A DNA stretch of 64,000 nt, taken from NCBI GenBank assembly GCA_963965975.1, contig OZ014423.1, positions 1,302,001 through 1,366,000 on the forward strand, in the 5' to 3' direction. Below are positions 12,601-24,800 of this stretch, piece by piece. Positions within the stretch are counted from its first letter, which is position 1. The number at the start of each line of letters is the position of its first letter. This DNA comes from Xestospongia bergquistia (lineage: Eukaryota; Porifera; Demospongiae; Haplosclerida; Petrosiidae). The position numbers were made by a program, and so were the translations under genes. The notes below the pieces were generated by a model. It searched no databases and was not told the DNA's origin. It was given only the letters and a program-made list of their open reading frames with translations.

Positions 12601-15600
12601 GTACTGATATTTGGTAAAAATATTTCCTTAAAGAACCGTTCATAGTTGAATAAACATGTCTTATTCAAAGAAGCTTTTAGTAATTGATGGATATGATGTG
12701 GACATTTAACAATACTATAGCTATGAGATAAAAGTAACTGTATAGCTTCTCTTCGAATTTCTTCAGGTAAATAATAATCACCTATGAACAAAAAAGCTGA
12801 TTGAGGACTGACCCATTTTCCACCATTAATTTCAGACCAGACAAGTTTTTCATTACTATTTGAAAGGACTTGTTTTACTGACTGTGAAAACACTTGTGTT
12901 ATCCAGTTTTGTCTGCCAGTACCAGTAGTTGCAGTAAACTCACCTGGCCATAGAGAATAGTATTGTTTTAAACAGGCCTCCTTTGCATCATTATTCAATA
13001 GATTCATTTGCTTGCACAAAGTAGACAAGGCATGCTCTAATGCAAGAGGTAGTGAATTCTGAATCAAGCTCCTATTCCACTCATATTCTGGACTATTCTG
13101 TGCTTCTTTGAGACCTCTACGATCTTTACCGACATCAAAGAAACCATTGACATGAAAAGGAAGGTAACTGCCAAGAGGCAGAGGAAGAAAGCAAAAGAGA
13201 TGACCATCATTTTCAAGTGATTGGGGACAGTCATTAGAAACTGATATAGCTAATTCAGCTACTGGAACTAGTCCTGGCTTGGCTTCAGTTGTAGTAGAGA
13301 GGGCTGAACCTATTAGGTACTGACACATGTGATCTTTACAGTTCACATTATCAACCACTTTAATTGAGCAAGTTGAACAGACTGGTTTTTGATTTAAGTG
13401 AGGGTTTCTCATTAATTGGATTCTTAATTGGTGATCTGATGACTCTTTTTGGATATGAAACTGGACTTTCATTTCTTTGGGACTCTTGACACCTTCTTCT
13501 AGAATCAATACCTCTAGTGAAGTGATATGTTTTAGAAAAAGAAGAAGACTAGAAGCTTCCTTCTGTAAATCTTTCATCAATTTTTCAATGGCATAACGAT
13601 CATAATGCTCATTTGAGATTTCGCTTCTTGGAAAGCCGCTCATTCTAAGAGGAAACCGAAAAATTGTCCCATTAAATCCACCTCCACTGAGCTGGAAAAT
13701 ATTACAACCAAACAGACCATTAAAAGGAGAAAAATGGTCTTCAAATACTGCCAATCCTTCTTTCTCTTCAACAAGGTTAATTCTTATACCAGGTTCATTG
13801 TGGGACACTCTATCTCCAAGATATTTTGTGTGTGGATCAAATATTGTTATAAAGTGGCGACTAACAAAACTAGGGACATCAGTGAGAGAATAACTGGCAC
13901 AGAAACCCACTCCAAATCGACCAGTCTTCATTGGATCTTTCATTTTAGTTTCAGCAGCCAACTCACAAATATTGTCAAAATCTTGATCAGAGAATGTGGC
14001 ATTGTTATAAGCTACCACTGCTGGCCCTTGCCAATGCTCCATTTCCTGCTCAAAAAGATATTCTTTTCCATGAGTCCTCCAGTCTAACAAAAGTTTAATT
14101 TCAGTAGCTCCTGCATCATCAGCATTTTGTATGAGCTCTTTTAAGACATCAATATTACCACTATAATCTTTAACTATACCACTGATGCGTCGAGTCACTC
14201 TTTCCTTTTGGCCTGCTTTAGTATAAGTAAGCTTCAATTTTTCTGATGGAGCTATTCGTTTGCTAAGTGGTTTCACACCAAAATATCGAGCAGTTATAGG
14301 AGGTATTTCTCCATGAACAAACCTGTACTTTCTAACACCTGCACCAACTCTTTGTTTGATCCATTCTCGATCATCATAAGTACAGTCTTTGGCTGGACAT
14401 AGCCTGTTTTCAGTTGTAGGCAGAAGAACATCTCCTGAACTCTCATACTTGTTTTCTTCAAGATATTTAACTATTTTAATAGCCATTTTTAGATAGCAAT
14501 CTGGCAGTTGCCCAATTGGAAACTTTAAACTTATTGCTCGCAGTGTATCTACTATCTCTGGTAATGATAGGGTTTTACGCATACCAGCTCTAGCAAATAA
14601 ATTGCCATAAACACTCAATTTAAGATCTGAGGACACTGTGTGTACAAGTGGATTTAATGGTAGAGGACTTCTCCATACAAAAGATGATGTTGGCATAAAC
14701 ATATAATGTCCCTGTTCATTGGGCCACCATATCCACTTAGTAGGCAATGTAGAAGGGTTAACCTCACTATAGTGTGTATTAAGGTAGCTGTAGATGTTAT
14801 GGATTAATTGTGATACTTTGTCAGCTTCAGACACATTAGTAATAGGTCTAGTTACACTGTTTACAAGTATTTGAAATTGTTTGATGACATCCTCTATAGA
14901 AGGTGAGTAAAAATATCCATGAACTTTAGGTGGACAAACGACTTGATTTCTGATGTAATAACTAGATAACACAGGTAATACACTACCAATGATATAAAGA
15001 TTAGTGTTATGGTGGCAGATATTGCATGGAGCATCAAAAGAGCCTTTCTTTCCTGCTCCTGCCCATTGAAGAAATGAAGGATAATCTTCTGGAGGAGACC
15101 TCTCAACAGCAAGAAAACGCACGCTTTGTAATTCTGACATTAATACATCTATTAAACGTGGATTGGTAGCAATGAGCTCTAATATATAGCAACTTCTTTG
15201 AATTGCAGCATCTCCTCGTAATAATTGTACAGACTCTGCTCTCTCCTTCATGAAAGACACCAGACTAGGAGGGTCATTCATAAGTGAACTCCATGACACA
15301 ATACCTAATCTCATTAGCTTGGACATCACATCTTTCTTCCAGTAGATATCATCAGGAAAAACAGGATCAACTGATGAATCATATAATCTCTCAAACTGCT
15401 CATCTTTAATGTTATAAAGCTGTGAAGCTGTTTTGTAAACAGCTGGATTAGCTTTTGTGCGTATGAATGGCTCTGATTGTAGTACTTTTAACAAAGACTT
15501 TGGTGGTGAGTTCATTTTGTTCAACATCCAAACTATAAGCTCATCTCCATTGCTCCAACAAGAACTGGCTTTACACTGTTTTAATGCAAAAGGTAAGATT

Positions 15601-18600
15601 GAACTGATAAAAAGAGTTTCATTATTTTGACAACCATAACCAAGTTTATTTATAAGCTTGACTACTACTGGTTCTTTATTGCTCAAAATATTTGGAGGAT
15701 ATCGGAGTGATGGATCAAACTCAATATGAGTTTCAGGCAAAACATATGATCTAAAATGAAGAGATACTAATTGTACAGGATTTGCACCAATACCAACTTC
15801 AAATATTGGTAGTTGTGAGATTAATTCATCAAATGAAATAGCTCTACTAGAATAATAATACTGAGCAACAAGTACACGAAGATAACTCTTCTCATCATTG
15901 TTGAGTGAAGAAATAACTGAAATACCAGCATTGTTTATATACTGGAGTACAGTGTGGATGTTTATCTGTAGAATGTATTGTGAAATTGATGGATGACTAA
16001 AGATAGATATGTTATAAGAAATGACAGTAGCATGCATTTTCCGAAGAAGGTTGGCCAGTAGGGTTTCCTCTCCATCTTTTTCAACAAAATATGAACCAGA
16101 GTAAGCTACAGGTAGAGGTAAAAGTGTGACATTGGAGTTGATAGTTGAGTTTAGTAGTTGTTGTGGTACTACTGGTAGTCCTACAACTGATGGTAAAGTA
16201 GTTTGATGTCTACTAAGCCATGTCCATACATCAGAGATCCATTCTCCTGATGGATGGCTATTTCTACCTGGACACCAAGTAATGGGTTGATGAAGTCTAT
16301 AACTTGGGCACCATGATTTAATACTTTTAGGAAGAAGGTAGCTACTTATAACCTGAGGGCTAAGAATTCTAAGTTGAAGAACTTGCCGTTGTGCTAACTC
16401 GACCATTTTACTTTGTACTGATAGACAAAGTGAAGTGTCCATGATTTGGCTCTCAACACCAGGAAGAAACTTCAAGACATTATTAGACTGATAGTCACTG
16501 ACAAATACACACTCTTCATTGGTACGAGCTTTCTGTTTGAAAACCTCAACTCTAAAGTTACTTGTATTCAAAGGAAGTAGTTTCAAATTAACAAGTTCAT
16601 TATAATTATATTGAGTAATGTCATACAAAACACACTCCAAAAGAGATTGGAGAGAATCTTTGTCATTAAATGACAAAGGAGGCATCATTCTTAGAGCTTG
16701 TCTTACTAATGTAGGCTGAACAGAACGCTGGCTCATTGTTAAATGCTGCCCGCATTCAACTAGTGTTTCGCGCACATCATTGGGAAGACTCACAACTGGC
16801 ATATTAGCTCTGATTAAAACCTCAATAGCCACTTCCCCAAGTGGAAATGTAGGACTAACAGGAAGATAATAAGCTTCATTCAAACAAACCCACCTTCCAT
16901 TGTTAGCAGGTGACCACAGTAAAGGAACATTTATAGCTCCATGTAGAGCTGGCTTCACCAATTCATTCCAGATAGGTTGGTATCTCACCCTTGACATGAG
17001 TGGCCAAGCTGCATATGGATCTGTGATCTTACCTTCAGAACCCAATACTGGAAGTGGAGTTCCTGCATACTTAACTAATTGTGTTCGACAGGCAAGCAGA
17101 ATAGAATACAGTGGTGCTACATGCTTCTCTAAAAGTGCTTTGTTCCATAGAGCTTTTTGACTTTTGTTGTCGCTGGCTGGCCATTCTATGGAACGACGAT
17201 TATCACTAACAGCAAAGTAACCATGTATGTTAATAGGAAGATGTGTAGTGTTTGGTAAAGGAAGAAAACAAAATACATGCCCTTCACTATGACCTTGGGC
17301 CTCTTCACACCATGGCAAAGACATGGCAACTTTTCTTAAACCTGGTTGAAGCTGCTGTACACAGCTCGTAATATTACTGGTATTACAAAATGGCAAAGCT
17401 AGATTGCTGATAGTAGCCATTCGAGGGAGCGGAGCAGCCATACCAACCCAAGGAAGAATTTCTAGCTCATGACTAAGCTGGAGTATATCATGATCAGTTG
17501 ACCCAATCATGTTCATCACTAGCCAGTGATATGACTGTGTAGGAGTTTGTCCCAGCTGATCATCTTCTGTTATTATGGTCATTGAGTAAACCCGAAGAGA
17601 ACAAGTATGAAAGCCACTTTCAACAAGTTTTATAAGAGCTTCTCTCTCGTGTTTGATTGCATACATCTGTGAAGGCTCAAGTGAGACTTTATACACAAGT
17701 TGGTCATTGTCATACAAGCTAATCTGTTGAACATATTTTAGAAAAAGCATAATAATTGGAGCTTCTTTGATGAAAGAGTCATAGAGAAACCCTCTCACGC
17801 GTTCCACAGGATATTCTGTTTTAACAATTTTTGAGTTTGAGCTGTGCCTGCGAAGTGCAAAGCGGAAAAGTGTTGCATTGTAATTTCTTGTTGCACGTGT
17901 CAAACCAAAAATGCCATGAAAACATGATGCATGACCATCATATGAAAGAAACTCATTTAAATCACCATCCCATCCTCTTCTGTCTAGTCCAGTATGTCTC
18001 TTGTGAGGATCAAGAATAGCTGCAACATCAGTACTGATTACCACTGGAAGATCTACAGTGATGATAGTAATGGCATGCTGCATTAATATATCTATAATCT
18101 CAATGCTAAGATGATAATGGTTCATTGACATATGATGCTACAGATTTGGTGTTATAAAATTAATTGTACAGAAATATATTCTCTTCATAATGCTATTAAT
18201 TCATAAAGCACTAATTATCGCGCCTGGGGTCTGCACGTAGTACTTTTATATGCCCATATATGGCTATGTATGGGAACTGATTATTGTACACATGTTGGGA
18301 ATGAATCACAACTATAAAACAAAAACATGACTGTACATATATGGTTTGTCTTTGGTTATGACCAATATTATCATAAGAGATGTGCTCTATTACACCTCTA
18401 TATATATACCTGTTAAATGTAGGGGGGCCCTTACCAAGGAATTCATCCCTTATAAGTTAAACGTTGACACAGTCAGTTTACACATACATCACCTTTTAAC
18501 AGTAAGTCTGAATTTCTTAGTGTATTTTTGAGAAATAAAGGTTTATTTTCTCCTTAATATACTGTTTTCTTTTAATAATACATTCTTAAGAAAAGCAAGC

Positions 18601-19651
18601 AAGCTTGATTATATATGAAACTATCTACTTCTTAAGAATAACAAAACTTGATTATTTCACTGACCTGTTATGTGAAACACAGATAAGAAACCAACTCCAA
18701 ATCGTCCTACTTTCAGTGCAACTTTTTCTTTTCCACTATCTTCCATTTTTCCAAAATGTTGCCAGTCATCTTCATTAAATACAGCATTATTATAAGCATA
18801 TAGTGCTGGTCCTTGAAAGACACTCATAGCAGGATGAATCAAATTATCTGTAGGATGTTCACGAGTGTCAAGACGAAATTTGACTTCTGTAGCTCCAGCA
18901 TCATCAGCATTTTGAATTAATTCCTAAAGTGAAAGTAAATGACAATGTCAAAAGTGCCAATATGTATATACATAGCTTTACATGCTATAGAATAAAATTA
19001 TGTTTTTTAAGATAAAAGTCTTTCACTTTCTTTGTAATCAACTTCACAAACTAAAGTCAGTCCACTTATTTTTCCATAGTATTATTAAATATATTCATTG
19101 TCATCAAGTTATTCCTACTACATCATTTCAGTTATGATGAATAGTCAAATAACTACTACGAATTGGGCATAGACCACATAGTACAGATAATAATGTAATG
19201 CCCGTCTAACAAAATGGCTACCCAGAAAAGTAGACATGATAAGGAATTCTTTTGCCTATAAGACAACACAAGAAATACACAAGGAATCCATATTGATCAT
19301 ATGTGTACATATATATAGAGAGAGTTTCATTAAATATATTCATTAAGTTCATTGGTTAAAACATGTACTAGTGATTTAGTAATTTGTGTCTTTTCAAGAT
19401 TTAAAGTCAATTTTATATGTTCCTTACTTTAAGAATTTGACCTCCATCAGGATATCTTTCAAGAGTTCTTGCTATGTGCTTAGTAACTGATGGAGGTTCA
19501 ATTTGTATACGTCGACGCTTCTCTATAAAATAATTTAAAAATAAATTGTAATCAACTAAAACAATAATCCATAATGTAATACGAAGTTATGAATAATAAT
19601 AATTATTATTATTATTATTATTATGAACTATCTTTTAATTTCACCTGACAT
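3628..19651 (-). CDS. Copy B: giant sacsin-repeat x3 - HEPN - PARP14-type ADP-ribosyltransferase protein (~4,719 aa)
   Basis: Coding exons are 19645-19651, 19428-19522, 18665-18923, 4865-18052 (13,188 bp) and 3628-4238. Phases agree at every junction, giving 4,719 residues. Sacsin repeat 1 starts almost at the N-terminus (ELIQNADDA at 35-43, GRFGVGF at 107-113). Repeat 2 has its N-box near residue 1,424 and glycine box near 1,497. Repeat 3 has EFIQNADDA near 2,437 and GQFGIGF near 2,511. A Pro/Ser-rich linker leads to HEPN (KDAEMWLQQAKADYLAAQ near 4,275; FLSHDVVEKCIKGIMYAK near 4,380). An acidic insert of about 70 residues splits the HEPN. The last exon is a PARP14/15-like domain with LFHGT (His about 4,597), GQGNYFAANASYS (Tyr about 4,629) and AYPAYLITYK. 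Valine takes the place of the catalytic Glu, which suggests mono-ADP-ribosylation or no activity. No ubiquitin-like domain and no HPD J-domain motif are visible. The cellular role is unknown; chaperone-like or immune effector roles are inference. Confidence 0.9.
4664..4669 (-). terminator. Possible intronic poly(A) signal in the last intron of copy B
   Basis: If the donor at 4,865 is not used, the frame runs on to a TAA at 4,665-4,667. An AATAAA overlaps that stop. This is the layout of a composite terminal exon that would give a protein without the PARP domain. Confidence 0.4.
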
Positions 19652-19658
19652 GATACTT

Positions 19659-19673
19659 CTACTCGCTGTCCAT
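19659..19673 (-). promoter_or_regulatory. Four-codon upstream reading frame before copy B (MDSE-stop)
   Basis: Identical to the one before copy A and placed seven bases before the main ATG at 19,651. Confidence 0.5.
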
Positions 19674-20453
19674 TCACAACAGCTCAGTCAAAGAACTTAA
19701 CAGAGACACTATGACGAAGAATACTAAAAGGTAATGAATGACTAGCGAACTTGATAAATGATATATATGTGAGTGCACTAGAAAAGCCAATTACTACGAA
19801 GATCTTCAGTTCGTCGTAGCCACACCTATTATTAACTACCGATGAAATTAATTAAGGCACGTGTTTGTTTGGATTTACCAGTTACCGGTTAAAATCAGCA
19901 GTTTGATGTGTAGTTCCACGCAAATGTCTACAGCAAACCTTGCTTGCTGTATTGTCCAAAGATTGATCTTCCTTTGACATGAATTAAATGTTTAATGTCT
20001 TATTTATAGTATCACGTGATTTCCCTTTGCTCAATTTATCATATTGTAATAAACCTTCTCTGAGTAAATAACAACATTTAGTTATAAAAAGTATAAATCT
20101 ACAACAAAAATAGATAATAAATCATTACTACTACTAATAAATTAATATCATTAATTTGTGACAGTCCAGAATTGGCAGGATATATCATACTTTCTTTTCT
20201 CTTAGTTAGTCTGAAAAACAAAAGAGAACAAAGAGACTCAAACTCTTTTTAACTTAAACAAAGACAAGCTATTCTCCTCATTCACTCCAATCATGTGATC
20301 ATCATGTGATTACTATATAAACAATATGGGTGTGGAATTACAACTACTACAAACTTAATATATATGTTTATGACACTCCTTAGTATTAATTCATTATAAA
20401 GTGATTATTATAATTAGCACTGTATTAATTGTATGTGGAGTTGGTCCCTCAAA

Positions 20454-20606
20454 GGTCTAGCTATTGAGCATAAATATGTCATGGATAGTTCTGTATAATA
20501 CAATTATTATTTAAAGCAATAATTCTAATGCTCTACAAGTGATTATCAACTGAATCAACAGTCTAATATCTCATTATATGGATTTTTTTGTATTTTAAGC
20601 TAGACC
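20454..20606. mobile_element. Small foldback element upstream of copy B (MITE-like)
   Basis: Same terminal repeats and body as the block at 2,572-2,735, shorter by small deletions. It was probably inherited through duplication of the array rather than inserted anew. Confidence 0.4.
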
Positions 20607-20814
20607 CTCCTTTTTGATGAAGGTTCTAGCAAAGGTCATATCAAAACTTCAAATTAATCATATGGATGATACATAACTTGAGGAAGAAATTGCGAGTAAT
20701 GTTCTCACATTTCAATACATGTTACAATAACTAAGAGTTACAGAGTTATTAAGCAGTCTCGTCCTAACAAGAAACATCCAGCAGCTAATAGCTAGGAAGC
20801 GTGTAGGAAGTTAA

Positions 20815-21540
20815 TTTTGTTAAATATATTCATTGTCATCAAGTTATTCCTACTACGTCATTTCAGTTATGATGAATAGTAAAATAACTACTACGAATTG
20901 GGGCATAGACCACATAGTACAGATAATAATGTAATGCCCGTCTAACAAAATGGCTACCCAGAAAAGTAGACATGATAAGGAATTCTTTTGTCCATAAGAC
21001 AACACAAGAAATACACAAGGAATCCATATTGATCATATGTGTACATATATAGAGAGAGTTTCATTAAATATATTCATTGAGTTCATTGGTTAAAACATGT
21101 ACTAGTGATTTAGTAATTTGCATCTTTTCAAGATTGAAACTCCATGTGTATATATAGCCACGCCTATTATTAACTACGGATGAATATTGACCACGTGTTT
21201 CTTCATGGAATTTCAGCTCTATCACAAGCTCACAACTTATCTTTTCTGGCATTAAATACTACTTAGTTTAACAGTTCTGGTACTTTTATGATAAAATTTG
21301 TTTTACTTGCCAAAATACACAACACAGAAAATAGTTATACACTAAGTGCTACCATGGAAATAAATTAAATATAAAATAGTTAAGAGAAAAAATATCTGGA
21401 TCTACACATATATAGTTATAACAACAAAAAACAATTAATAAATCTATATTAATAATTAATAGCTTTAATATTAATTAAAATTTTTTGTGACATGAGTCAA
21501 TAACAAATAAATCAAGTTATTATTTGTGATAATTAATGGG
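20815..21540 (-). pseudogene. Relic 5' end of a lost array copy (intron fragment joined to a D-type promoter)
   Basis: Positions 20,815-21,145 copy part of the intron between the 95-bp and 259-bp coding exons (compare 19,085-19,405). The match stops just before the 95-bp exon. From about 21,156 to 21,540 the sequence instead matches the promoter of copy D (55,394-55,780), including the CACGTG box and the tract around ctaagtgctaccatggaaat. The two short coding exons that should lie between these parts are absent. It therefore encodes nothing and is best read as a leftover of unequal recombination. Confidence 0.7.
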
Positions 21541-21897
21541 AATAGACACGAAACAACATATTTGGAATTCCTTGTTGGTAGCTGGTAGCCAATGGCTCTT
21601 AATCTCTCCATCATCATCACTCATCAACTAACTAGCTTACAGCAAACTTTCGAAGTCGGCTACGTCTCCCTAATGATTTAGTAAAGGAGAAATCTTCACT
21701 TTATCAATTCCCAACTCTACATGACTCGATAAAATACTGGATATCGTCTTGATAAACCAGTAACACTATCTTTAAATAAAGGTCACACCCAAAGGCGGGG
21801 CAAACTGGAAATATTGCATATTAAATATTAAAATTAGAATTAATTATAATATATTATTATTGATACAAATTTTCACTAAATTAATTACTACTTTATA

Positions 21898-24800
21898 TTA
21901 CTGTTTCTTATAGGTAATCAGATAAGCAGGATAAGCTCGGTCATTTTCATATGTAATGGTCACCTTGAAACCTCCAGTTACACCAGATACACTGTCATAA
22001 CGATACTGAATCCCTTCATGTCTTCCTGGACGAAAAGGAGGCCGACGAATTGTACCATCTGGATGTGAAAAGTAAGAGAATCCTGTCAGTACAATAGCAA
22101 CTAACATCTGATTATAACTACCAACTTGATGAGAGTACACATCAGAATAGGATGCATTAGCTGCAAAGTAGTTACCTTGACCCCACATGCCATTTTGACT
22201 ATAACGCATATCAAAACTAGAATCTCCTTCATATATTAATTTTGGGTCATTGGTCCGTGTTCCATGAAATAATGTTACTTCACCAAGACGACCATTGTTA
22301 TATTGTATCATTCTCTTTGCACAGTCCATGTATTTCTGCCATAACAGTTTGTTTTGAATGCGTTCAAGTCGTTCTATGCGACAGTGAGGAAGTGTCTGAG
22401 TGAATCTCATAGCTATACCATAATATTCATCAGAGAAAGGGCTCAACAGTACACATTTGACATCACCATCTTCATCAGTGTGTTCATCCCAAAACTCAGG
22501 AAATTCTGTAAAGAAAAAGTAAACAAAATAATTATAATATATATTAATTATTTTTATGACACTTGTCATCCATTCTTACCTATCTCTTCAGAAATTGCTG
22601 ACAATAGTGAAGAGAATTTCTGCTCTGGTAAGTTCTCTAAATCTCCAATAATTTCATTTAACTCATCATCTTCTTTAATCTCCAGTATCAACCTGTGAGC
22701 AGCTCTTAAAGCCTCTTCAGCTTCTAGAGATGTGTAAATACTAGCTGGAGCACATGGAGGAACTTGATAATTTGGGTAACGACTTTTATTGCTGTGTTCA
22801 TTTACTCGTAATACACATTCTTTCGCTACATTTTTTAGTTGTGGAGTGCAGTGGTCAGATCTCTCCAGCTGTTCACAAAGAGTCAACAAATGACTGGATT
22901 CAAGAAGGCTAGTTGGTAGACCACATTTAGCATACATGATTCCTTTAATGCATTTTTCCACTACATCATGACTAAGAAAACAAACCAGTGCAGGAAACTT
23001 ATAATGGGTTTGAGTATCAGGTTTTCTATGAACTTCTTCTTCATCAACCTTAATCTCTTGTTCTCTTTCTTCTTCAGCTTCCACTCCCTCTCCAGTCAAT
23101 TCTTTCTCCTCTTCTTTTATGGACTCTTTGTCACTTTCTTCTTCCACCTGTTCTTCCTCAGCTGGCTTATTCTCTCCTACATATTCTATCAGCCTTTCTT
23201 TATTCTCTTCCTCTTCTTTGTCTTCTTCTCCTTCACTTTTATGTTCTTGTTCCTTTGTTCCTTGACATGTGTAAAGACTTCTAGCAGCTAAGTAATCAGC
23301 TTTAGCCTGTTGTAACCACATTTCAGCATCTTTAATACTAGTCTTTGGTTGTGGAGGAGCCTGAACATCATTCTGATGTTGTAGTGGCATAAACCTTAGT
23401 CTACTATAAAAACCTTGATTAACTCGTGAACTACCAGTACTAATGTTCCCAAATGAAGATCCTGGACCAATTCTATGGGCTGGTATATGACTTGGTATGC
23501 TAGCAACAGCTGGTTGAGATAATGGAGTATGTACATGTACAGGAGTGGAGAATAGCTTTCTTTTTGAAGAGATGGGTTGACTTTGAGGTTGGCATGAAAT
23601 AGAGGTTGGGATACTCTCCACTAAAAGTAGATTTTGTGGCTCTCCACATACATCGTCATCTTCGAGAGAGAGCTCATCTAACTGTCGTATGATATTTTGT
23701 ATCTCTTTTATAGCCTTCTCAGATTCTTTCTTGTGGGAAGTAATGTCTTCATTTTGTATGATCTTTATCATTTTCTTAGCTGCCTTCAAAAATAAATCAG
23801 AATCCACTTCCCTTGTTACTAGAATGTAATGTAGATGTGCAGTTATTCTTAGAGACAAAACTGACATAGAGCAACAACAATGTTGTGCATTGTAGACAAG
23901 AGTGTCCTTGATCCATTTGTAAAGCTCTTCTTCTTTTAATGGTAGAGAAGCAAGGATAAGAGGTGTTGCAAACCTGGACAACTGACCATTAGACAAAGTA
24001 GTACGTTGAGATATGTTGAGTAATTTGTATACTTGAAGAAATGACGCATCTTTTGTGATAGGCTCACCTTTTGGTGTGGTACCAATTTGTAGCTTCACAC
24101 ACCTGTTATCAAGAAATACTACAGGACATTCCACTATGGGTTCTTCGGTTTTAATTCTAATAGTACATTCCATTATCTTAGCATTTTTAAATACAGGTTG
24201 ACCTTCTTTATCAAGATAATGATAAACTACCTTTTCACCTTGTTTGTAATTACATATGACTAATAGATCTTCACATTCAAAAGCACTTTCTGCAAATGGT
24301 AATTCTGAGCCAATTTCCTGGTCACCAGTTGTTTCAGCAATTGACCTAATTTTGGGGTCAAATGGTGAAATTTCACGTTTATCTAAGACTGAAGGTATAT
24401 CTGAAGGATAACATTGCAAGATTGCTTTGATATCTGTTGCATCCCCAACTCTGTGCTCAAAGTGTTTGTTTAATTCAATTGCTATTCCCTCAAAGAGTGC
24501 ATCATCTATGAAATGGGACACTTCATGTGTAATATACAATTGTAATTTTGTATCTTCCCTTATAAGATAACATAGACGAGAATTATCTTCTGTTGCTGGA
24601 AGCGCTTTTTTATCAAAGTGAATTACAGTTTTAATCTCTTTAACACAGAATATCTTCAAGTGCTTCATTGCTTCCATTTGTAAACGGAATGCTTTGTCAG
24701 TGTTAGGATATTTTTGAATTTTATGCCAGAAGAGACGACACAAGCCAAATTTTAGCTCTTGAGATTTAAAAGTATCCTCCAAGGCTTGGACTACACTGCA

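Larger units (their letters stand above)
19652..21897. other. Intergenic region between copies C and B, with a relic 5' end
   Basis: No gene is visible. Positions 19,652-20,800 match the upstream flanks of copies A and C, including CACGTG boxes at 19,858-19,863 and 20,013-20,018. Positions 20,815-21,540 are a rearranged relic described separately. The rest (21,541-21,897) is AT-rich 3' flank of copy C with nothing I recognise. The long (AT)n run of the other two intergenic regions is missing here. Confidence 0.7.

Noticed and set aside
4865-18052. Giant exon as evidence that the genes are retrocopies
   Set aside because: All copies keep introns at the same places on both sides of the giant exon and have no poly(A) tail, so DNA-level tandem duplication explains them better.
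21064-21252. Small minus-strand frame in the C/B intergenic region
   Set aside because: It spans the fusion point of the relic (intron piece and promoter) and has no coding counterpart in intact copies.
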